Positions 54,526 through 64,000 of a stretch of DNA of 64,000 bases are shown in pieces; the first letter of the stretch is position 1; each line of letters opens with the position of its first letter. The stretch is from NCBI RefSeq assembly GCF_001020565.1, contig NZ_LDAS01000001.1, positions 3,000,520-3,064,519 of the forward strand, read 5' to 3'. A program made the translations under genes and the position numbers. The stretch comes from Maribacter thermophilus (GTDB lineage Bacteria > Bacteroidota > Bacteroidia > Flavobacteriales > Flavobacteriaceae). The notes under the pieces are model-generated. The model was not told the DNA's origin. It did not search any database and was given only the letters and a program-made list of their open reading frames with translations.

Positions 54526-56382
54526 TTATTCGGCTTGCCAGATATTGTTTTCCCCGTTCACGTCCGCCATTAATTGCGAAGGATCTATAAGTATGGCTTT
54601 GATGCTGGAAACAGGCTTGTCTATCGTAAATTCATAAGTTGGAAAAGCCCATGGCCAGTCTGGCAAAACCGTTCTTTTTATTTGTGGATAAGGGTTGTCC
54701 TTCTCACCGCGCATCATTCTCAACGGAGCATAGAAAGTTTCTCGGGTATCATCGTTGTAAACGACCAATACATCTTGTGGCATAGGCATAAGACCTATAC
54801 GCTCCAGGGTTATTTTTGTTCCATTACCATTGCTCTCTACAGATTTTATACCGTAATCTATGGTATTGGTGGTTTGTGTCCAATCTGTCAAATACCAATC
54901 CAACTCCATCCCCGACACTTTTTCAGCCGTTCTTTTAATATCATTGGGAACAGGATGCTTAAACTTAAAATCGGCATAATATTTTCTAAGGGTTTCCATC
55001 AGTTTATCCTGACCTATCACATAACCTAATTGTGACAAGAATATAGCTCCTTTGCTATAGGCTGCGATACTATAGGCGAAATTTAGCTCATACCTGTCCG
55101 CATGGGTGCTTTGTGGCTGTTCTTTTCCTGATTGTACTAGATTGTAATAACCTTTATAGGAATTTTCGAACGGATTGTCTTTGTTGCTTTCCCTGATCTC
55201 ATTACTGCAAAGGGCAGAAATAAAGGAAGTGAAGCCTTCGTCCATCCACTCATGCTTAGATTCGTTGGTGGCCAAGACGTGCTGAAACCAAGAGTGTGCA
55301 AGTTCATGGATCATAGTACCTATTACACTACCAGGCCTGTCTCCACCTGTAATTAAAGTTCCCATGGCGTATTCCATGCCGCCGTCTCCACCCTGTATAA
55401 CGGAATATTGGTCGTACGGGTATGGTCCGATGTTCTTGTTAAAAAAGTCCATGGCCTTTGCTGTCATCGGCTGAACGGCCTTCCATGTTTCTTCGAACTT
55501 AGGATCGTTCTTATATAGAAAATGCAGTGTAGTACCGTTTTCCATTTTTAGGGTGTCGTGTACATAGTCTGGATCTGCGGCCCACATAAAATCGTGTACC
55601 ATCGGTGCTTTAAAATGCCAAGTAAGTGTTTTGCCCTTTTGTTTTTTAACCTTGGTTCCCGGAGCTTCATAGCCGTGGCCAATCTCTTGCGGATTTTGTA
55701 AATACCCGGTTCCTCCAACAACATAATCCTTATCTATCGTCAGTTTTACGTCAAAATCTCCCCAGACACCATGAAATTCACGGGCAATGTACGGGTCTGC
55801 GTGCCACCCTTCAAAATCATATTCGGCAAGCTTTGGATACCATTGGCTCATAGAGAGGGCAACACCATCTTTATTATTACGGCCAGAACGTCTTATTTGA
55901 ACAGGTACTTGGCCCTTAAAGGTCATTTCAAAGGTAGTTTTACCTCCAGAGGGGATTGGTTTTGCCAGGTCTACAACCAAGACCGTACCTTCTTCGTTAA
56001 AAGACACCTTTTGGCCATCTTGTGTCAATGATTCTACGTGCAAATACCCAATTTCATCTTCTTTGAGCGCTGCAATACGACTTTTTTTGTCCTCCGTGAT
56101 CATTCTACGGTCAGGGTCCTGAATATTCTGTAACCTAATATCCATTTCGCTACCTGGTTGAAAAGCATTGAAGAACAGGTGGTAATACACTCTTGTAAGC
56201 TCGTCGGGAGAATTATTGGTGTATACCAATTTCTGTGTTCCGGTATATTGATAGCTCTCCACATCCATGTTCACATCCATGGTGTAGTCTACATGCTGTT
56301 GCCAATAATTGGCTTGGTTTTGGGCATTTATAGAACAAGCGAAACCCGTAACCATTAATAGCGAAAGAAATAACGTTTTCAT
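54526..56382 (-). CDS. Exported M1-family zinc aminopeptidase
   Basis: 618 residues with an N-terminal signal peptide (MKTLFLSLLMVTGFACSINAQ; a lipid anchor at Cys16 is possible). Zinc site MIHELAHSW (HExxH) and the downstream glutamate in HEWMDEGFTSF complete the motif. The substrate-binding GGMEYAMGT is the M1 GxMEN-type exopeptidase loop. It removes N-terminal residues from peptides, presumably in the periplasm or outside. S8 subtilase lies 19 bp upstream and rnpA 17 bp downstream, so this is one dense operon. Confidence 0.92.
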   Translation of the reverse strand: MKTLFLSLLMVTGFACSINAQNQANYWQQHVDYTMDVNMDVESYQYTGTQKLVYTNNSPDELTRVYYHLFFNAFQPGSEMDIRLQNIQDPDRRMITEDKKSRIAALKEDEIGYLHVESLTQDGQKVSFNEEGTVLVVDLAKPIPSGGKTTFEMTFKGQVPVQIRRSGRNNKDGVALSMSQWYPKLAEYDFEGWHADPYIAREFHGVWGDFDVKLTIDKDYVVGGTGYLQNPQEIGHGYEAPGTKVKKQKGKTLTWHFKAPMVHDFMWAADPDYVHDTLKMENGTTLHFLYKNDPKFEETWKAVQPMTAKAMDFFNKNIGPYPYDQYSVIQGGDGGMEYAMGTLITGGDRPGSVIGTMIHELAHSWFQHVLATNESKHEWMDEGFTSFISALCSNEIRESNKDNPFENSYKGYYNLVQSGKEQPQSTHADRYELNFAYSIAAYSKGAIFLSQLGYVIGQDKLMETLRKYYADFKFKHPVPNDIKRTAEKVSGMELDWYLTDWTQTTNTIDYGIKSVESNGNGTKITLERIGLMPMPQDVLVVYNDDTRETFYAPLRMMRGEKDNPYPQIKRTVLPDWPWAFPTYEFTIDKPVSSIKAILIDPSQLMADVNGENNIWQAE

Positions 56383-56401
56383 TTTTAGGTGTCTTTATTT
56401 A

Positions 56402-58033
56402 TTACAATTGTAGTTGGCCGGCACTTACTTTGCTTGCCATAATTAAAGCATTATAGGCATTTACTATTTTACCGGAGGTGGATATTTCCGATAAAGAAGC
56501 ACTTTTTGAGTTATCTCCCCCTAAAATAACCTTAGTTTTAATGGATAGCCCAGAATTAAGAATAATTTTCTTTACCTGTGAGGCGGTTAAATTTGGATAT
56601 TGAGAGAACAATAAAGCCGCTACACCCGCTACCGCTGGGGCCGCCATTGATGTGCCTGGAGAAAACTCATATTTGTTGTTTGGAAATGTAGAGTAAATAT
56701 CTGTTCCAGGAGCAAAGACATCTACGTTAATTTTACCATAATTTGAATAGGAAGCAACCAGTTCAGAACCATATTTGGGATCTAAGGCCCCCACGGTTAT
56801 TACATTGTCCGCAAATTCAGGACCATTGTTGATCTGATCGTTCGGAAAATTTGGGTTAGATGGATCATCAAGGTCCGCACCATCGTTACCTGCCGCATGT
56901 ACAAAAAGCACTCCTTTTTCGGCAGCATACTTAATGGCATCATATACCCATTCTGCATTGGGCGAAAATGCTTTGCCAAAACTACCGTTAATTACCCTTG
57001 CCCCATTATCAACCGCATAGCGGATACCACGAGCAATATCCTTATCATATTCGTCCCCGTTCGGTACGGCCCTGATACTCATAATGGCAACATTGTTGGC
57101 AACACCGTTGGCCCCTTTTCCATTGTTTCTTTCTGCAGCTATAATACCGGCAACATGTGTTCCGTGACTTTCGTCATCGACCCTGTTATTAGGATTTCCG
57201 TTTCCGTAATCCGTATCGTTCCAATCATAAGGATCGTCGCCTACAATTTCACGTCCGTTAAAATCTTTGTTGAGGTTATAATTTAGTTGCTCGGTAAAAT
57301 AATTGATGCCATCGCCCAATTCTTCGATTACCTCAGGAATAGTCTCTTTTATAGAGAACATTTGGGCAAGAATGGCCTGGCTTCTCTGCAAACTCTCCGT
57401 AGTTGCTTTAATTCCCGCAACATCTTCTTTGGTATAACTGTCTTTGCCTAAGTGTGCTTTAACCTCGCTGTCGGCATTTTTAACGGCTTGTAAAATTTGC
57501 TCGTACTGTTGCTTGTTCTGCTGAGCCTCGGCATATTCGGAGTCTAATTTTGCCTGTGCTTTTGACAATGTGGCTTGATCTCCGATATTTAATCGAAGCA
57601 TGCGCACATATTCTAGTTGCTCGTTATAAGATTCTCCCAAAAAGTTATAGCCATGAATATCGTCTACATAGCCATTGTTGTCATCATCTATGTTGTTTCC
57701 TGGTATTTCATCGGTATTGGTCCAGATAACACCATCTAGGTCTTCATGGTCTAGATCGATGCCAGAATCTAGCACGGCTACAATAACCTTGGTCCCTTTT
57801 TTGTTCTTTATAATTTCATCATAGGCTTTGTCTACACTCATACCTGGGATGGTATCGGTGGCCAGATCTAGATGTCCCCAGTGTTTCTTTTCTTTTTCTG
57901 TTAATTCAGAAACCTTAATGGGAACGGTATCTATATTTTCTACAGGGGTTAAAATTAACCCGCCAGAACCACCGCAAGATATAAGGATGGAGAAAGATAG
58001 AATTAATAAGGATTTAGGAAATATACGTGTCAT
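56402..58033 (-). CDS. S8 subtilase-family lipoprotein peptidase
   Basis: 543 residues with signal and lipobox LISCG. The catalytic triad is Asp in VLDSGIDLDHEDL (about 92), His in HGTHVAGII (about 292) and Ser in SPGTSMAAPAVAG (about 460). Between Asp and His lies an about 200-residue insert that is largely helical and Gln/Glu/Lys-rich, larger than in simple subtilisins. It would degrade extracytoplasmic protein. The M1 gene follows 19 bp downstream, and the MBL gene precedes by 25 bp. Confidence 0.92.
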   Translation of the reverse strand: MTRIFPKSLLILSFSILISCGGSGGLILTPVENIDTVPIKVSELTEKEKKHWGHLDLATDTIPGMSVDKAYDEIIKNKKGTKVIVAVLDSGIDLDHEDLDGVIWTNTDEIPGNNIDDDNNGYVDDIHGYNFLGESYNEQLEYVRMLRLNIGDQATLSKAQAKLDSEYAEAQQNKQQYEQILQAVKNADSEVKAHLGKDSYTKEDVAGIKATTESLQRSQAILAQMFSIKETIPEVIEELGDGINYFTEQLNYNLNKDFNGREIVGDDPYDWNDTDYGNGNPNNRVDDESHGTHVAGIIAAERNNGKGANGVANNVAIMSIRAVPNGDEYDKDIARGIRYAVDNGARVINGSFGKAFSPNAEWVYDAIKYAAEKGVLFVHAAGNDGADLDDPSNPNFPNDQINNGPEFADNVITVGALDPKYGSELVASYSNYGKINVDVFAPGTDIYSTFPNNKYEFSPGTSMAAPAVAGVAALLFSQYPNLTASQVKKIILNSGLSIKTKVILGGDNSKSASLSEISTSGKIVNAYNALIMASKVSAGQLQL

Positions 58034-58058
58034 ATAAAGTGATTAAAGATGTTTGTTG

Positions 58059-58925
58059 TTAATTAAAAATTTCGTCAAAGGTATGGGTCTTGTCCAGAAC
58101 AACGCCTTTTTCTGTTCTTTTTAGGGTGCACAATTGGTTGTGCGCATCGTGTTCAAAAAACAGATAGTAGTTTTTGTCCACCGCTTCGTTTAAAAACATT
58201 TCTTTTTCTGAAAGTGTTTTCAGGGGTCTTGTGTCATAGCCCATAACATATGGTAATGGAATATGACCAACGGTAGGAATGAGATCTGCTACAAAAACAA
58301 TGGTTTTTTCTTTATAGTGTAGTTGGGGCAACATTTGCTTTTCGGTATGGCCGTCAACAAATAAAATATTAAAATTGAATTCTGTACTCTTGACAAAAGT
58401 GTTTGTTTTTTCTGGGGTGCCAATAAATTTTAACTGACCGCTTTCTTGCATAGGTATCAAGTTCTCTTTTAAAAATGAGGCTTTTTCCCTAGCGTTTGGC
58501 TCCGTTGCCCATTTCCAATGTTTTTTATTCGTCCAAAAAGAGGCGTTTTTAAAAGCCGGTTCAAAACCTGTACGGTCTTTGTTCCATTGAATACTGCCCC
58601 CACAATGGTCAAAATGAAGATGGGTCATAAACACATCGGTAATATCATTTCGGTGAAAACCGGCCTTGGCAAGGGAATCATCCAACGAAAAATCTCCCCA
58701 CCTGTGGTAATATCCAAAAAACTTGTCCGATTGCTTGTTTCCCAACCCCGTGTCTATCAAAATAAGTCGGTCGCCATCCTCTATCAAAAGGCTTCTCGCG
58801 GCTATGTCTATAAGGTTATTGTTGTCTGCGGGGTTTGTTCTTTGCCATAAGGTTTTAGGTACCACACCGAACATGGCGCCTCCATCCAATTTAAAATTAC
58901 CTGTCTCTATGGGGTATAGATGCAT
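58059..58925 (-). CDS. Metallo-beta-lactamase fold hydrolase
   Basis: 288 residues without a signal peptide, so cytosolic. Metal-binding HxHxDH is seen as THLHFDHCGG (about residues 101-110), followed by DGHTEKQML, FVADLIPTVGH and a later EHDAHN, matching the two-metal hydrolase layout. Substrates in this subgroup include lactones and thioesters, and none can be assigned here. It is the first gene of a run leading to S8, M1, rnpA and S41. The region upstream to 59083 has no clear terminator or recognised feature. Confidence 0.88.
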   Translation of the reverse strand: MHLYPIETGNFKLDGGAMFGVVPKTLWQRTNPADNNNLIDIAARSLLIEDGDRLILIDTGLGNKQSDKFFGYYHRWGDFSLDDSLAKAGFHRNDITDVFMTHLHFDHCGGSIQWNKDRTGFEPAFKNASFWTNKKHWKWATEPNAREKASFLKENLIPMQESGQLKFIGTPEKTNTFVKSTEFNFNILFVDGHTEKQMLPQLHYKEKTIVFVADLIPTVGHIPLPYVMGYDTRPLKTLSEKEMFLNEAVDKNYYLFFEHDAHNQLCTLKRTEKGVVLDKTHTFDEIFN

Positions 58926-59082
58926 TTCGTAAAAAGAATAATAAATTCGGAAAATTAACCAAAATGAATATAATCAGGTACTATTTAAGAGTTTTTAACT
59001 CAAAGAAATAGATTGCTTACAATCAATATTGAAAGAATATAATTGACAACACTTTTTTTATAAGGGGTTAGTTTATATGGTA

Positions 59083-59463
59083 TTACACCAATTTTTCTAT
59101 TGAGTGGTGTGCAAGAGGTTTGGTCAAGTGCTTTTCAATTTCTTTATAGCTATTGGACCGTTCTATGTCTATTGGGTCTATAGAGGAACTCAGCACAAAT
59201 ACCTTGCACTGTTCCGTCAGGTTTTCGGGTAGTTTAATATAGTGTTCCATAAACTCAAAACCATCCATCCCCGGCATTCTTATATCCAAGAAAATAATGT
59301 CTGGAAAAGAGTTTTCGTTGGCATTTTCCAAATATTTAAGCGCATCGGCTCCAGAGGTTTTCGTTATAATGTCCGAAACCAGTTCTGATTTTGAAAGAAC
59401 CGCTTTATTAATGTAGTTGTCTATTTCAGAATCATCTATTAAGAGTACTCTTTTAGAACCCAT
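59083..59463 (-). CDS. Single-domain response regulator (receiver only)
   Basis: 126 residues that are just a receiver domain: acidic pocket DD at 10-11, phospho-acceptor Asp60 in IIFLDIRMPGMDG, Ser/Thr switch in VFVLSSS and Lys115 in HLTKPL. No DNA-binding or output domain follows, so it may act by protein binding, as CheY-like proteins do. It begins 3 bp after the stop of the histidine kinase upstream on the minus strand, so they are almost surely a cognate pair. Confidence 0.93.
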   Translation of the reverse strand: MGSKRVLLIDDSEIDNYINKAVLSKSELVSDIITKTSGADALKYLENANENSFPDIIFLDIRMPGMDGFEFMEHYIKLPENLTEQCKVFVLSSSIDPIDIERSNSYKEIEKHLTKPLAHHSIEKLV

Positions 59464-59466
59464 AAT

Positions 59467-62400
59467 TTAATTGGTTTTGTTAGGTATAGTTATTACAAAA
59501 GACGAACCCTTATTGGGGCTGGACTCTACACTTATACTGCCTTCTAATTTATTCAAAATTTCTTTAACAATATATAATCCGATACCGGAGCCCATTACTT
59601 TTGACGATACTCGGTAAAACATATCAAATATTTTGTTTTGAAGCTCTTTTTCAATACCGGGTCCATTATCCTTTATTTCTATGACGGCATTTTGCTGAGA
59701 GGTCGTAATATTGATCCAAACGGTAGGGTTGTCCTTATCCGTGTCATGGTACTTAATGGCATTTGAAACCAGATTGTTCAATAATACCAAGACCCTTTTT
59801 TTGTCAGAGACAAAGGGTATATTGTTTTTTACTTCTTTGACAAATGTTATACCCCGTATGTTTTTCAGGTACCAAAGACTTTCTAGAACCTCGTCGATTA
59901 AATCGTGAAAATCTATTTTACTCAAATTAACTTCTAGGTTCCTATTACGGGAAAACTCTATTATTTCTTTAATAAAATCATCTAATCTAGTAATGGAGTT
60001 TTCCATCATTTGCAATTGATGAATACAGTGAGACTCTTGTTGCTCATCCATCATAATTTGTATCAACCCTAGAACAGAAGTTAACGGAGCCCTTAATTCA
60101 TGGGAAGCACTATACACAAAACTATCTAGTTCTGAATTTGTTTTTTTAAGTTCTAGGTTTTGTTGCTCAAGTAGTTCTTCTGCCTCTTTTCGCTTGGTGT
60201 TGTCCACTATGGTAATCAAATAATGCTCCACACCCTCTAGCATTAAAGATTCTATGGATAACAACAAGGATAGTGTAGTGCCGTTTTTGAGGGTAACATT
60301 AAACACCTCGTTTTTGAGCTCATTGTTTTTTAGAAAGACCTCCCATAGTTGTTCGGACATCGAAGAAATTTCGTCGTTAACGATTAGGGCTTCCGACTCC
60401 AGTATAGTGCTGCCCAAGAGGTTCTCTCTAGTGCTGTTCAAAATGGCACAGGCCCTGGAATTTAACTCTACTATTTTTTTGTCCTTGTCGAGGATGAACA
60501 TTCCTATCAGGTTGGTATAAAAAGCTTTTGAGAACTTTTCCTGGGTTTCCCGCAGTGCCTTTTCTGCTTCTTTTTGAGATGTTATATCTACCGCGGTACC
60601 TTGATATCTGATAGGAACATTGTTCTCGTCCAACACTACTTCCATTTGTACCAACACATGTTTTATCGTGTTGTCTTTATGAACAATTCTAAAGCTAAAA
60701 GGAGAATGGTCCTTCATCTCAATATTACGGGCCAACATCTCATCATGAAACTCCAGGTCTTCTTTATGAATCAATTTTCGGGAAAACGGCACATCTATTA
60801 CCCTACCTGGTTCAACGTCATATATTTGGTACATTCTTTCTGACCAATCTATGATTTGTGTTTTTATGTCCCAGCTCCAATAACCTATTTTACCTATGCG
60901 TATTGCGGCATCCATTTTAGATTGTAAGGACAAAATCTCCTTTTCCGTTTTTTTCCTTTCAGATAGGTCAAAGGCTACCGCCCCTATACCTATAGGCTCT
61001 TTGGTTTCTCTGTCCGTAATTATAAAGGCAGAAAACTCTACAGGTACGTACTTGTTCGTTTTAAGGTTTTTAAGATATACTTCTCCGTTCCAAGAACCTT
61101 TTTCGTGAATAAGAGGTAGGTACTCATTATAGATGATATCTTTTGATTCTTCTGGAAAGAAATCGAAAACAGATATGTTAGATAGGTCGCTTTTAGGAGT
61201 TAGGCCTACCAATTTTTTGCCGGCATCGTTTATGTAAACAGATTTGCCCTCTAGGTCAGAAGAGCCTATAAAACCAAGACTGTTCTCTATAATGGACAAT
61301 AATTTTTGGTTCTCTTTTTCGGCTAATTTTTTTCTGGTTATGTTTCTAAAGTAAACGGTAGAACCACTTGGGGACGGATATATATGAATGGCGAGCCAAC
61401 TATTGAATTCTCTGTTATAATGCTCTAAATAGGCATATTTCTGGTTTTTTAAAGAATCGTTGAACACTGAGAAAGCAGGTGAATCGGCAAATTCAGGAAA
61501 CTCTTCCCACATGTTTTTTCCCAATACATCATCTGGCTTTTTATCTATTATTCTTGCCGCTCTGGCATTTACATAAACAAAGTTCCAGTCTTTGTCAAAT
61601 GCCACATAAGCATCAGAGATCCGCTCTGTTAGCTCTCTGTACTTATTTTCACTTTGAGCCATTTTTATTTGAGCTTTTTTTGCCTCTGTTCTATCTACGT
61701 AAGTGGCTAAAATATGTGTTTCCCCGTTATAAGTATAGGTTTCCGCAGAAGCTAACAAATGAATTATAGTACTATTTCTTGGAAGGAGCTCAATTTCCAA
61801 CGAAGAGAATCGACCATGTAATTTTAATGATTGTAGTGCCTCTTCCAGTTTAGAATCCTGGTCTTTGACAAGAGGGCCGACTTCCCGTATTCTTTTTCCT
61901 TTTATTTCTTGTAGCCCATACCCGATCATGTCCAAAAAGTAGGCATTGGCATCTACAAACGTTAGTTGCTGGTCAAAAATGGCCATACCTACCGTACGGG
62001 TATTAAAGGCCATACTAAACTTTTGTAGGTTGTTTTGTGCTATTAGCTCTAGCTTTTTTCTCTCGGTGGTATCCCTTACAATACCTAATATCGTATTGTT
62101 GGGGAGCATTTTAGATTTTATCTCTCCGTAAAAGGTGGTGCCGTTTTTTTTAAGGAGCTTGCGTTCTGTTCGTAAAGTAGCCCCTTCCATAAGTTTAGGG
62201 AAGAGAAAGGGTTTTTTTTCTAATTCTCCGGGAGCTATCAATTCTGACAAATGTTTGTGCAACATTTCATCTTTATTGTACCCGAACATATGTGAACCTA
62301 TAATATTGGTTTCTAATACTTTACCGTCGTGTGTTGTAATAAAAATGCCGTCAGAAGCTTGGTCTATCAACGTTTTGTATTTTTCCTCACTTTCTTTGAA

Positions 62401-63276
62401 AAGATCAACTTTTTCTTGAACCATTTTGTTGAGTTTTTCAGGTTGTCTTATGAGAAAAAGAACAAAAAGACCAGCGACAACAGCTAGCAAAAACCCTAAA
62501 ACACTAAATATTAGCGTCGTATCTATTGTTGTTTTGTTGTTGGAGATTACATAGAGTTTTAATTCCCCTTTGCCTATTGTAATAGGCACACTATGAGCAT
62601 TTTTAATGTTAATTTTTTTAGAGGAAAAAAATACTTCTTCCGATTTGTCAGGGTTAATTTTTGCCAATTGATATACAAACCTTCCGTTCCGCAAAGAGTC
62701 GGAAGGTAGGGCGCTCAAAAAGCTGGACAATTTGATTACCGCGGCGGAGAACCCCTCAAAGGAACCGTTTTTAAATATTGGGGTTCTACCAACAAACCCA
62801 GATCCGCCTTGTTTTAATTTTATAGGTCCCGTTAGAAAAAAGTCCTTTTGCTTTATTGTTTTAAGAGCCCCTTGTTTTCCAATAGAGTCTTGCAAGATGT
62901 TAAATCCAACTAAATCGTTACCTTTTAATGGATATACATGGGTAATTATTCCTTCTTTGTTTACGAGCTCTAAAGCATCTATTTTATCGTTCGAGTCCAA
63001 CAATAATTGTGAAATACTGTCAAAATCGGACGGAACCCCGTAATTGCCAATGATAAAAGATAAAGATTGTGTGGTGGCGTAACTTTGGTTAAAAATATTC
63101 TGTAAACCTTCTTTTACCCGTAAGGCCTGAAGGGTTATTTCTTCTTGATCCCCGCTTTTTAACAACAGAAACCTTTGGTACACAAAAAATTGGGTAAAAC
63201 ACAATACAATTATGAAAACCGTAAAACCTACCAAAAAAGGCCTTTTTAAGATGTTTTGTTTAAGAGGACGGATCAT
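59467..63276 (-). CDS. Large membrane-bound multi-PAS sensor histidine kinase
   Basis: 1269 residues. Two membrane helices (about 15-34 and 252-275) flank an about 215-residue extracytoplasmic sensor, Cache-like in layout. At least six PAS segments follow in the cytoplasm (starting near 295, 420, 545, 665, 785 and 920), several with PAC-like tails. HisKA has the phospho-accepting His in SASHELRAPL (about 1058), and HATPase has NLVSNAIKYHD, IKDNGPGIE and GSGIGLYIV. No receiver is fused. The partner receiver gene is 3 bp downstream. The signal sensed is unknown. Confidence 0.93.
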   Translation of the reverse strand: MIRPLKQNILKRPFLVGFTVFIIVLCFTQFFVYQRFLLLKSGDQEEITLQALRVKEGLQNIFNQSYATTQSLSFIIGNYGVPSDFDSISQLLLDSNDKIDALELVNKEGIITHVYPLKGNDLVGFNILQDSIGKQGALKTIKQKDFFLTGPIKLKQGGSGFVGRTPIFKNGSFEGFSAAVIKLSSFLSALPSDSLRNGRFVYQLAKINPDKSEEVFFSSKKINIKNAHSVPITIGKGELKLYVISNNKTTIDTTLIFSVLGFLLAVVAGLFVLFLIRQPEKLNKMVQEKVDLFKESEEKYKTLIDQASDGIFITTHDGKVLETNIIGSHMFGYNKDEMLHKHLSELIAPGELEKKPFLFPKLMEGATLRTERKLLKKNGTTFYGEIKSKMLPNNTILGIVRDTTERKKLELIAQNNLQKFSMAFNTRTVGMAIFDQQLTFVDANAYFLDMIGYGLQEIKGKRIREVGPLVKDQDSKLEEALQSLKLHGRFSSLEIELLPRNSTIIHLLASAETYTYNGETHILATYVDRTEAKKAQIKMAQSENKYRELTERISDAYVAFDKDWNFVYVNARAARIIDKKPDDVLGKNMWEEFPEFADSPAFSVFNDSLKNQKYAYLEHYNREFNSWLAIHIYPSPSGSTVYFRNITRKKLAEKENQKLLSIIENSLGFIGSSDLEGKSVYINDAGKKLVGLTPKSDLSNISVFDFFPEESKDIIYNEYLPLIHEKGSWNGEVYLKNLKTNKYVPVEFSAFIITDRETKEPIGIGAVAFDLSERKKTEKEILSLQSKMDAAIRIGKIGYWSWDIKTQIIDWSERMYQIYDVEPGRVIDVPFSRKLIHKEDLEFHDEMLARNIEMKDHSPFSFRIVHKDNTIKHVLVQMEVVLDENNVPIRYQGTAVDITSQKEAEKALRETQEKFSKAFYTNLIGMFILDKDKKIVELNSRACAILNSTRENLLGSTILESEALIVNDEISSMSEQLWEVFLKNNELKNEVFNVTLKNGTTLSLLLSIESLMLEGVEHYLITIVDNTKRKEAEELLEQQNLELKKTNSELDSFVYSASHELRAPLTSVLGLIQIMMDEQQESHCIHQLQMMENSITRLDDFIKEIIEFSRNRNLEVNLSKIDFHDLIDEVLESLWYLKNIRGITFVKEVKNNIPFVSDKKRVLVLLNNLVSNAIKYHDTDKDNPTVWINITTSQQNAVIEIKDNGPGIEKELQNKIFDMFYRVSSKVMGSGIGLYIVKEILNKLEGSISVESSPNKGSSFVITIPNKTN

Positions 63277-63772
63277 TCTATGAAATTAACATCAATTGTT
63301 TTTAAATCAAAAAAACCGGTAAAATCCATCAACATATTTATATGGTAAAATAAAATTTCACTTAAAAATTTATTGATTTTAAGTTATAAACTTTTTAAGG
63401 ATTTTTAGAGAAGAAGTCTTATAGATTGTTTAAAATATTTTTAATGGAGGGAACAAACCGCAAAGGTAAAAAAGTCTTCTTTAAAAGAAAGATTTTCTGT
63501 ACAATAAGTAGGATTTTTATTCGAACACACCTTTTTTATACATAAAAAGGCTGTTTCGGGTACAGAAATGAACAAGAGCTGTTTGTGGTATACAAACCTA
63601 TAAACGAACAGTGATTGAATAATGGAGGATAAAGACTATAGCAGGGATTAAGTATATAATGTTATCGTAAATAGTTTATCATATATACTATTTGAACGCT
63701 CTATTGGGCAAGGTTTTTCTTCATAGATGATTTTTTTCTATATTAAAACCTATCTTGCTTTAAATTTTTTTT
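63277..63772. other. Intergenic region before the antiporter gene
   Basis: About 500 bp of AT-rich sequence between divergent genes. A -7-like box at 63461 is noted separately. No other gene, RNA or repeat is evident. Confidence 0.5.
63461..63468 (-). promoter_or_regulatory. -7-like promoter candidate for the histidine kinase operon
   Basis: TACCTTTG on the minus strand (CAAAGGTA on plus), an exact TAnnTTTG, 185 bp before the kinase start. The long distance leaves room for a leader, and no -33 was seen. Confidence 0.4.
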
Positions 63773-64000
63773 ATGGTAGAATTAGCTGGGATTATTATTC
63801 TTGGAATCATTGCGCAATGGGTAGCATGGCGATTTAAACTACCGGCCATTTTACCTCTTATTCTAATAGGTTTGTTAGTTGGGCCAATATCTACATTGTT
63901 TACGGAAGACGGCACAAAATTGATTAGACCTATTTGGAACGAAAAAGAAGGTCTTTTTCTTGGGGAAAGTCTATACCACTTTGTTTCCTTGGCAATTGGG
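63773..64000 (+). CDS. Cation:proton antiporter (partial, 3' end beyond window)
   Basis: The ATG at 63773 opens a frame running off the window (76 codons). The residues MVELAGIIILGIIAQWVAWRFKLPAI and LPLILIGLLVGP are the first two membrane segments typical of CPA1/NhaP-type sodium/proton antiporters of Bacteroidota. Without the rest, the ion and any regulatory C-terminal domain are unknown. Confidence 0.75.
   Translation, partial: MVELAGIIILGIIAQWVAWRFKLPAILPLILIGLLVGPISTLFTEDGTKLIRPIWNEKEGLFLGESLYHFVSLAIG

Overview
The window reads as chromosomal DNA of a gliding, probably marine, member of the Flavobacteriaceae (Bacteroidota). Support comes from the sprC-sprD-sprB-sprF gliding/type IX secretion cluster, type B sorting domains, Bacteroidota-style -7 promoters (TAnnTTTG), GlnRS used alongside GltX, and families typical of this group (DUF4175, DUF1080, head-GIN/DUF2807, S41-rnpA linkage). 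Maribacter, Zobellia or Arenibacter relatives are plausible, but the genus is a guess. Both ends cut a gene: holB on the left and a cation:proton antiporter on the right.

1-1.9 kb: holB tail, a DoxX-like membrane protein, a strong terminator, two tandem tRNA-Cys genes (one with an odd anticodon loop) and folB. 1.9-22 kb: the gliding-motility surface-adhesin cluster on the minus strand, dominated by a 14.4-kb gene for a 4813-residue SprB-like protein. sprC and sprB each carry the same roughly 70-bp upstream module, and a terminator separates sprD from sprB. 22-30 kb: housekeeping and scattered single genes (glnS, an SPFH protein, a DUF1801 protein, a TauE-like permease, a lipoprotein nucleotide pyrophosphatase/phosphodiesterase, gltX).

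30-41.6 kb: DUF4175 gene, ybeY, mnmG and a methyltransferase, with two perfect parS-like palindromes bracketing mnmG. Then an OmpH-like lipoprotein, a LysE-family exporter, a DUF2807 protein and ribonuclease R. A very AT-rich 640-bp gap with repeated TTATCAA boxes follows, which together with the parS sites makes this a candidate replication-origin neighbourhood. 41.6-43.4 kb: rpiB, a CDF metal exporter and an ElaA-like acetyltransferase as a short operon. 43.4-45.8 kb: a small accessory island with a C5 cytosine methyltransferase overlapping a PD-(D/E)XK-like protein (likely a type II restriction-modification pair) and another nuclease-like small protein.

45.8-52.4 kb: an NlpC/P60 lipoprotein, a tight operon of S10 carboxypeptidase, PqqB-like metallo-beta-lactamase lipoprotein and fructosamine kinase, then a PIG-L deacetylase and a DUF1080 protein. 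52.5-58.9 kb: a minus-strand run of MBL hydrolase, S8 subtilase lipoprotein, M1 aminopeptidase, rnpA and S41 processing peptidase. 59-63.3 kb: a receiver protein directly behind a large multi-PAS hybrid-less histidine kinase. The window closes with an intergenic stretch and the start of the antiporter gene.
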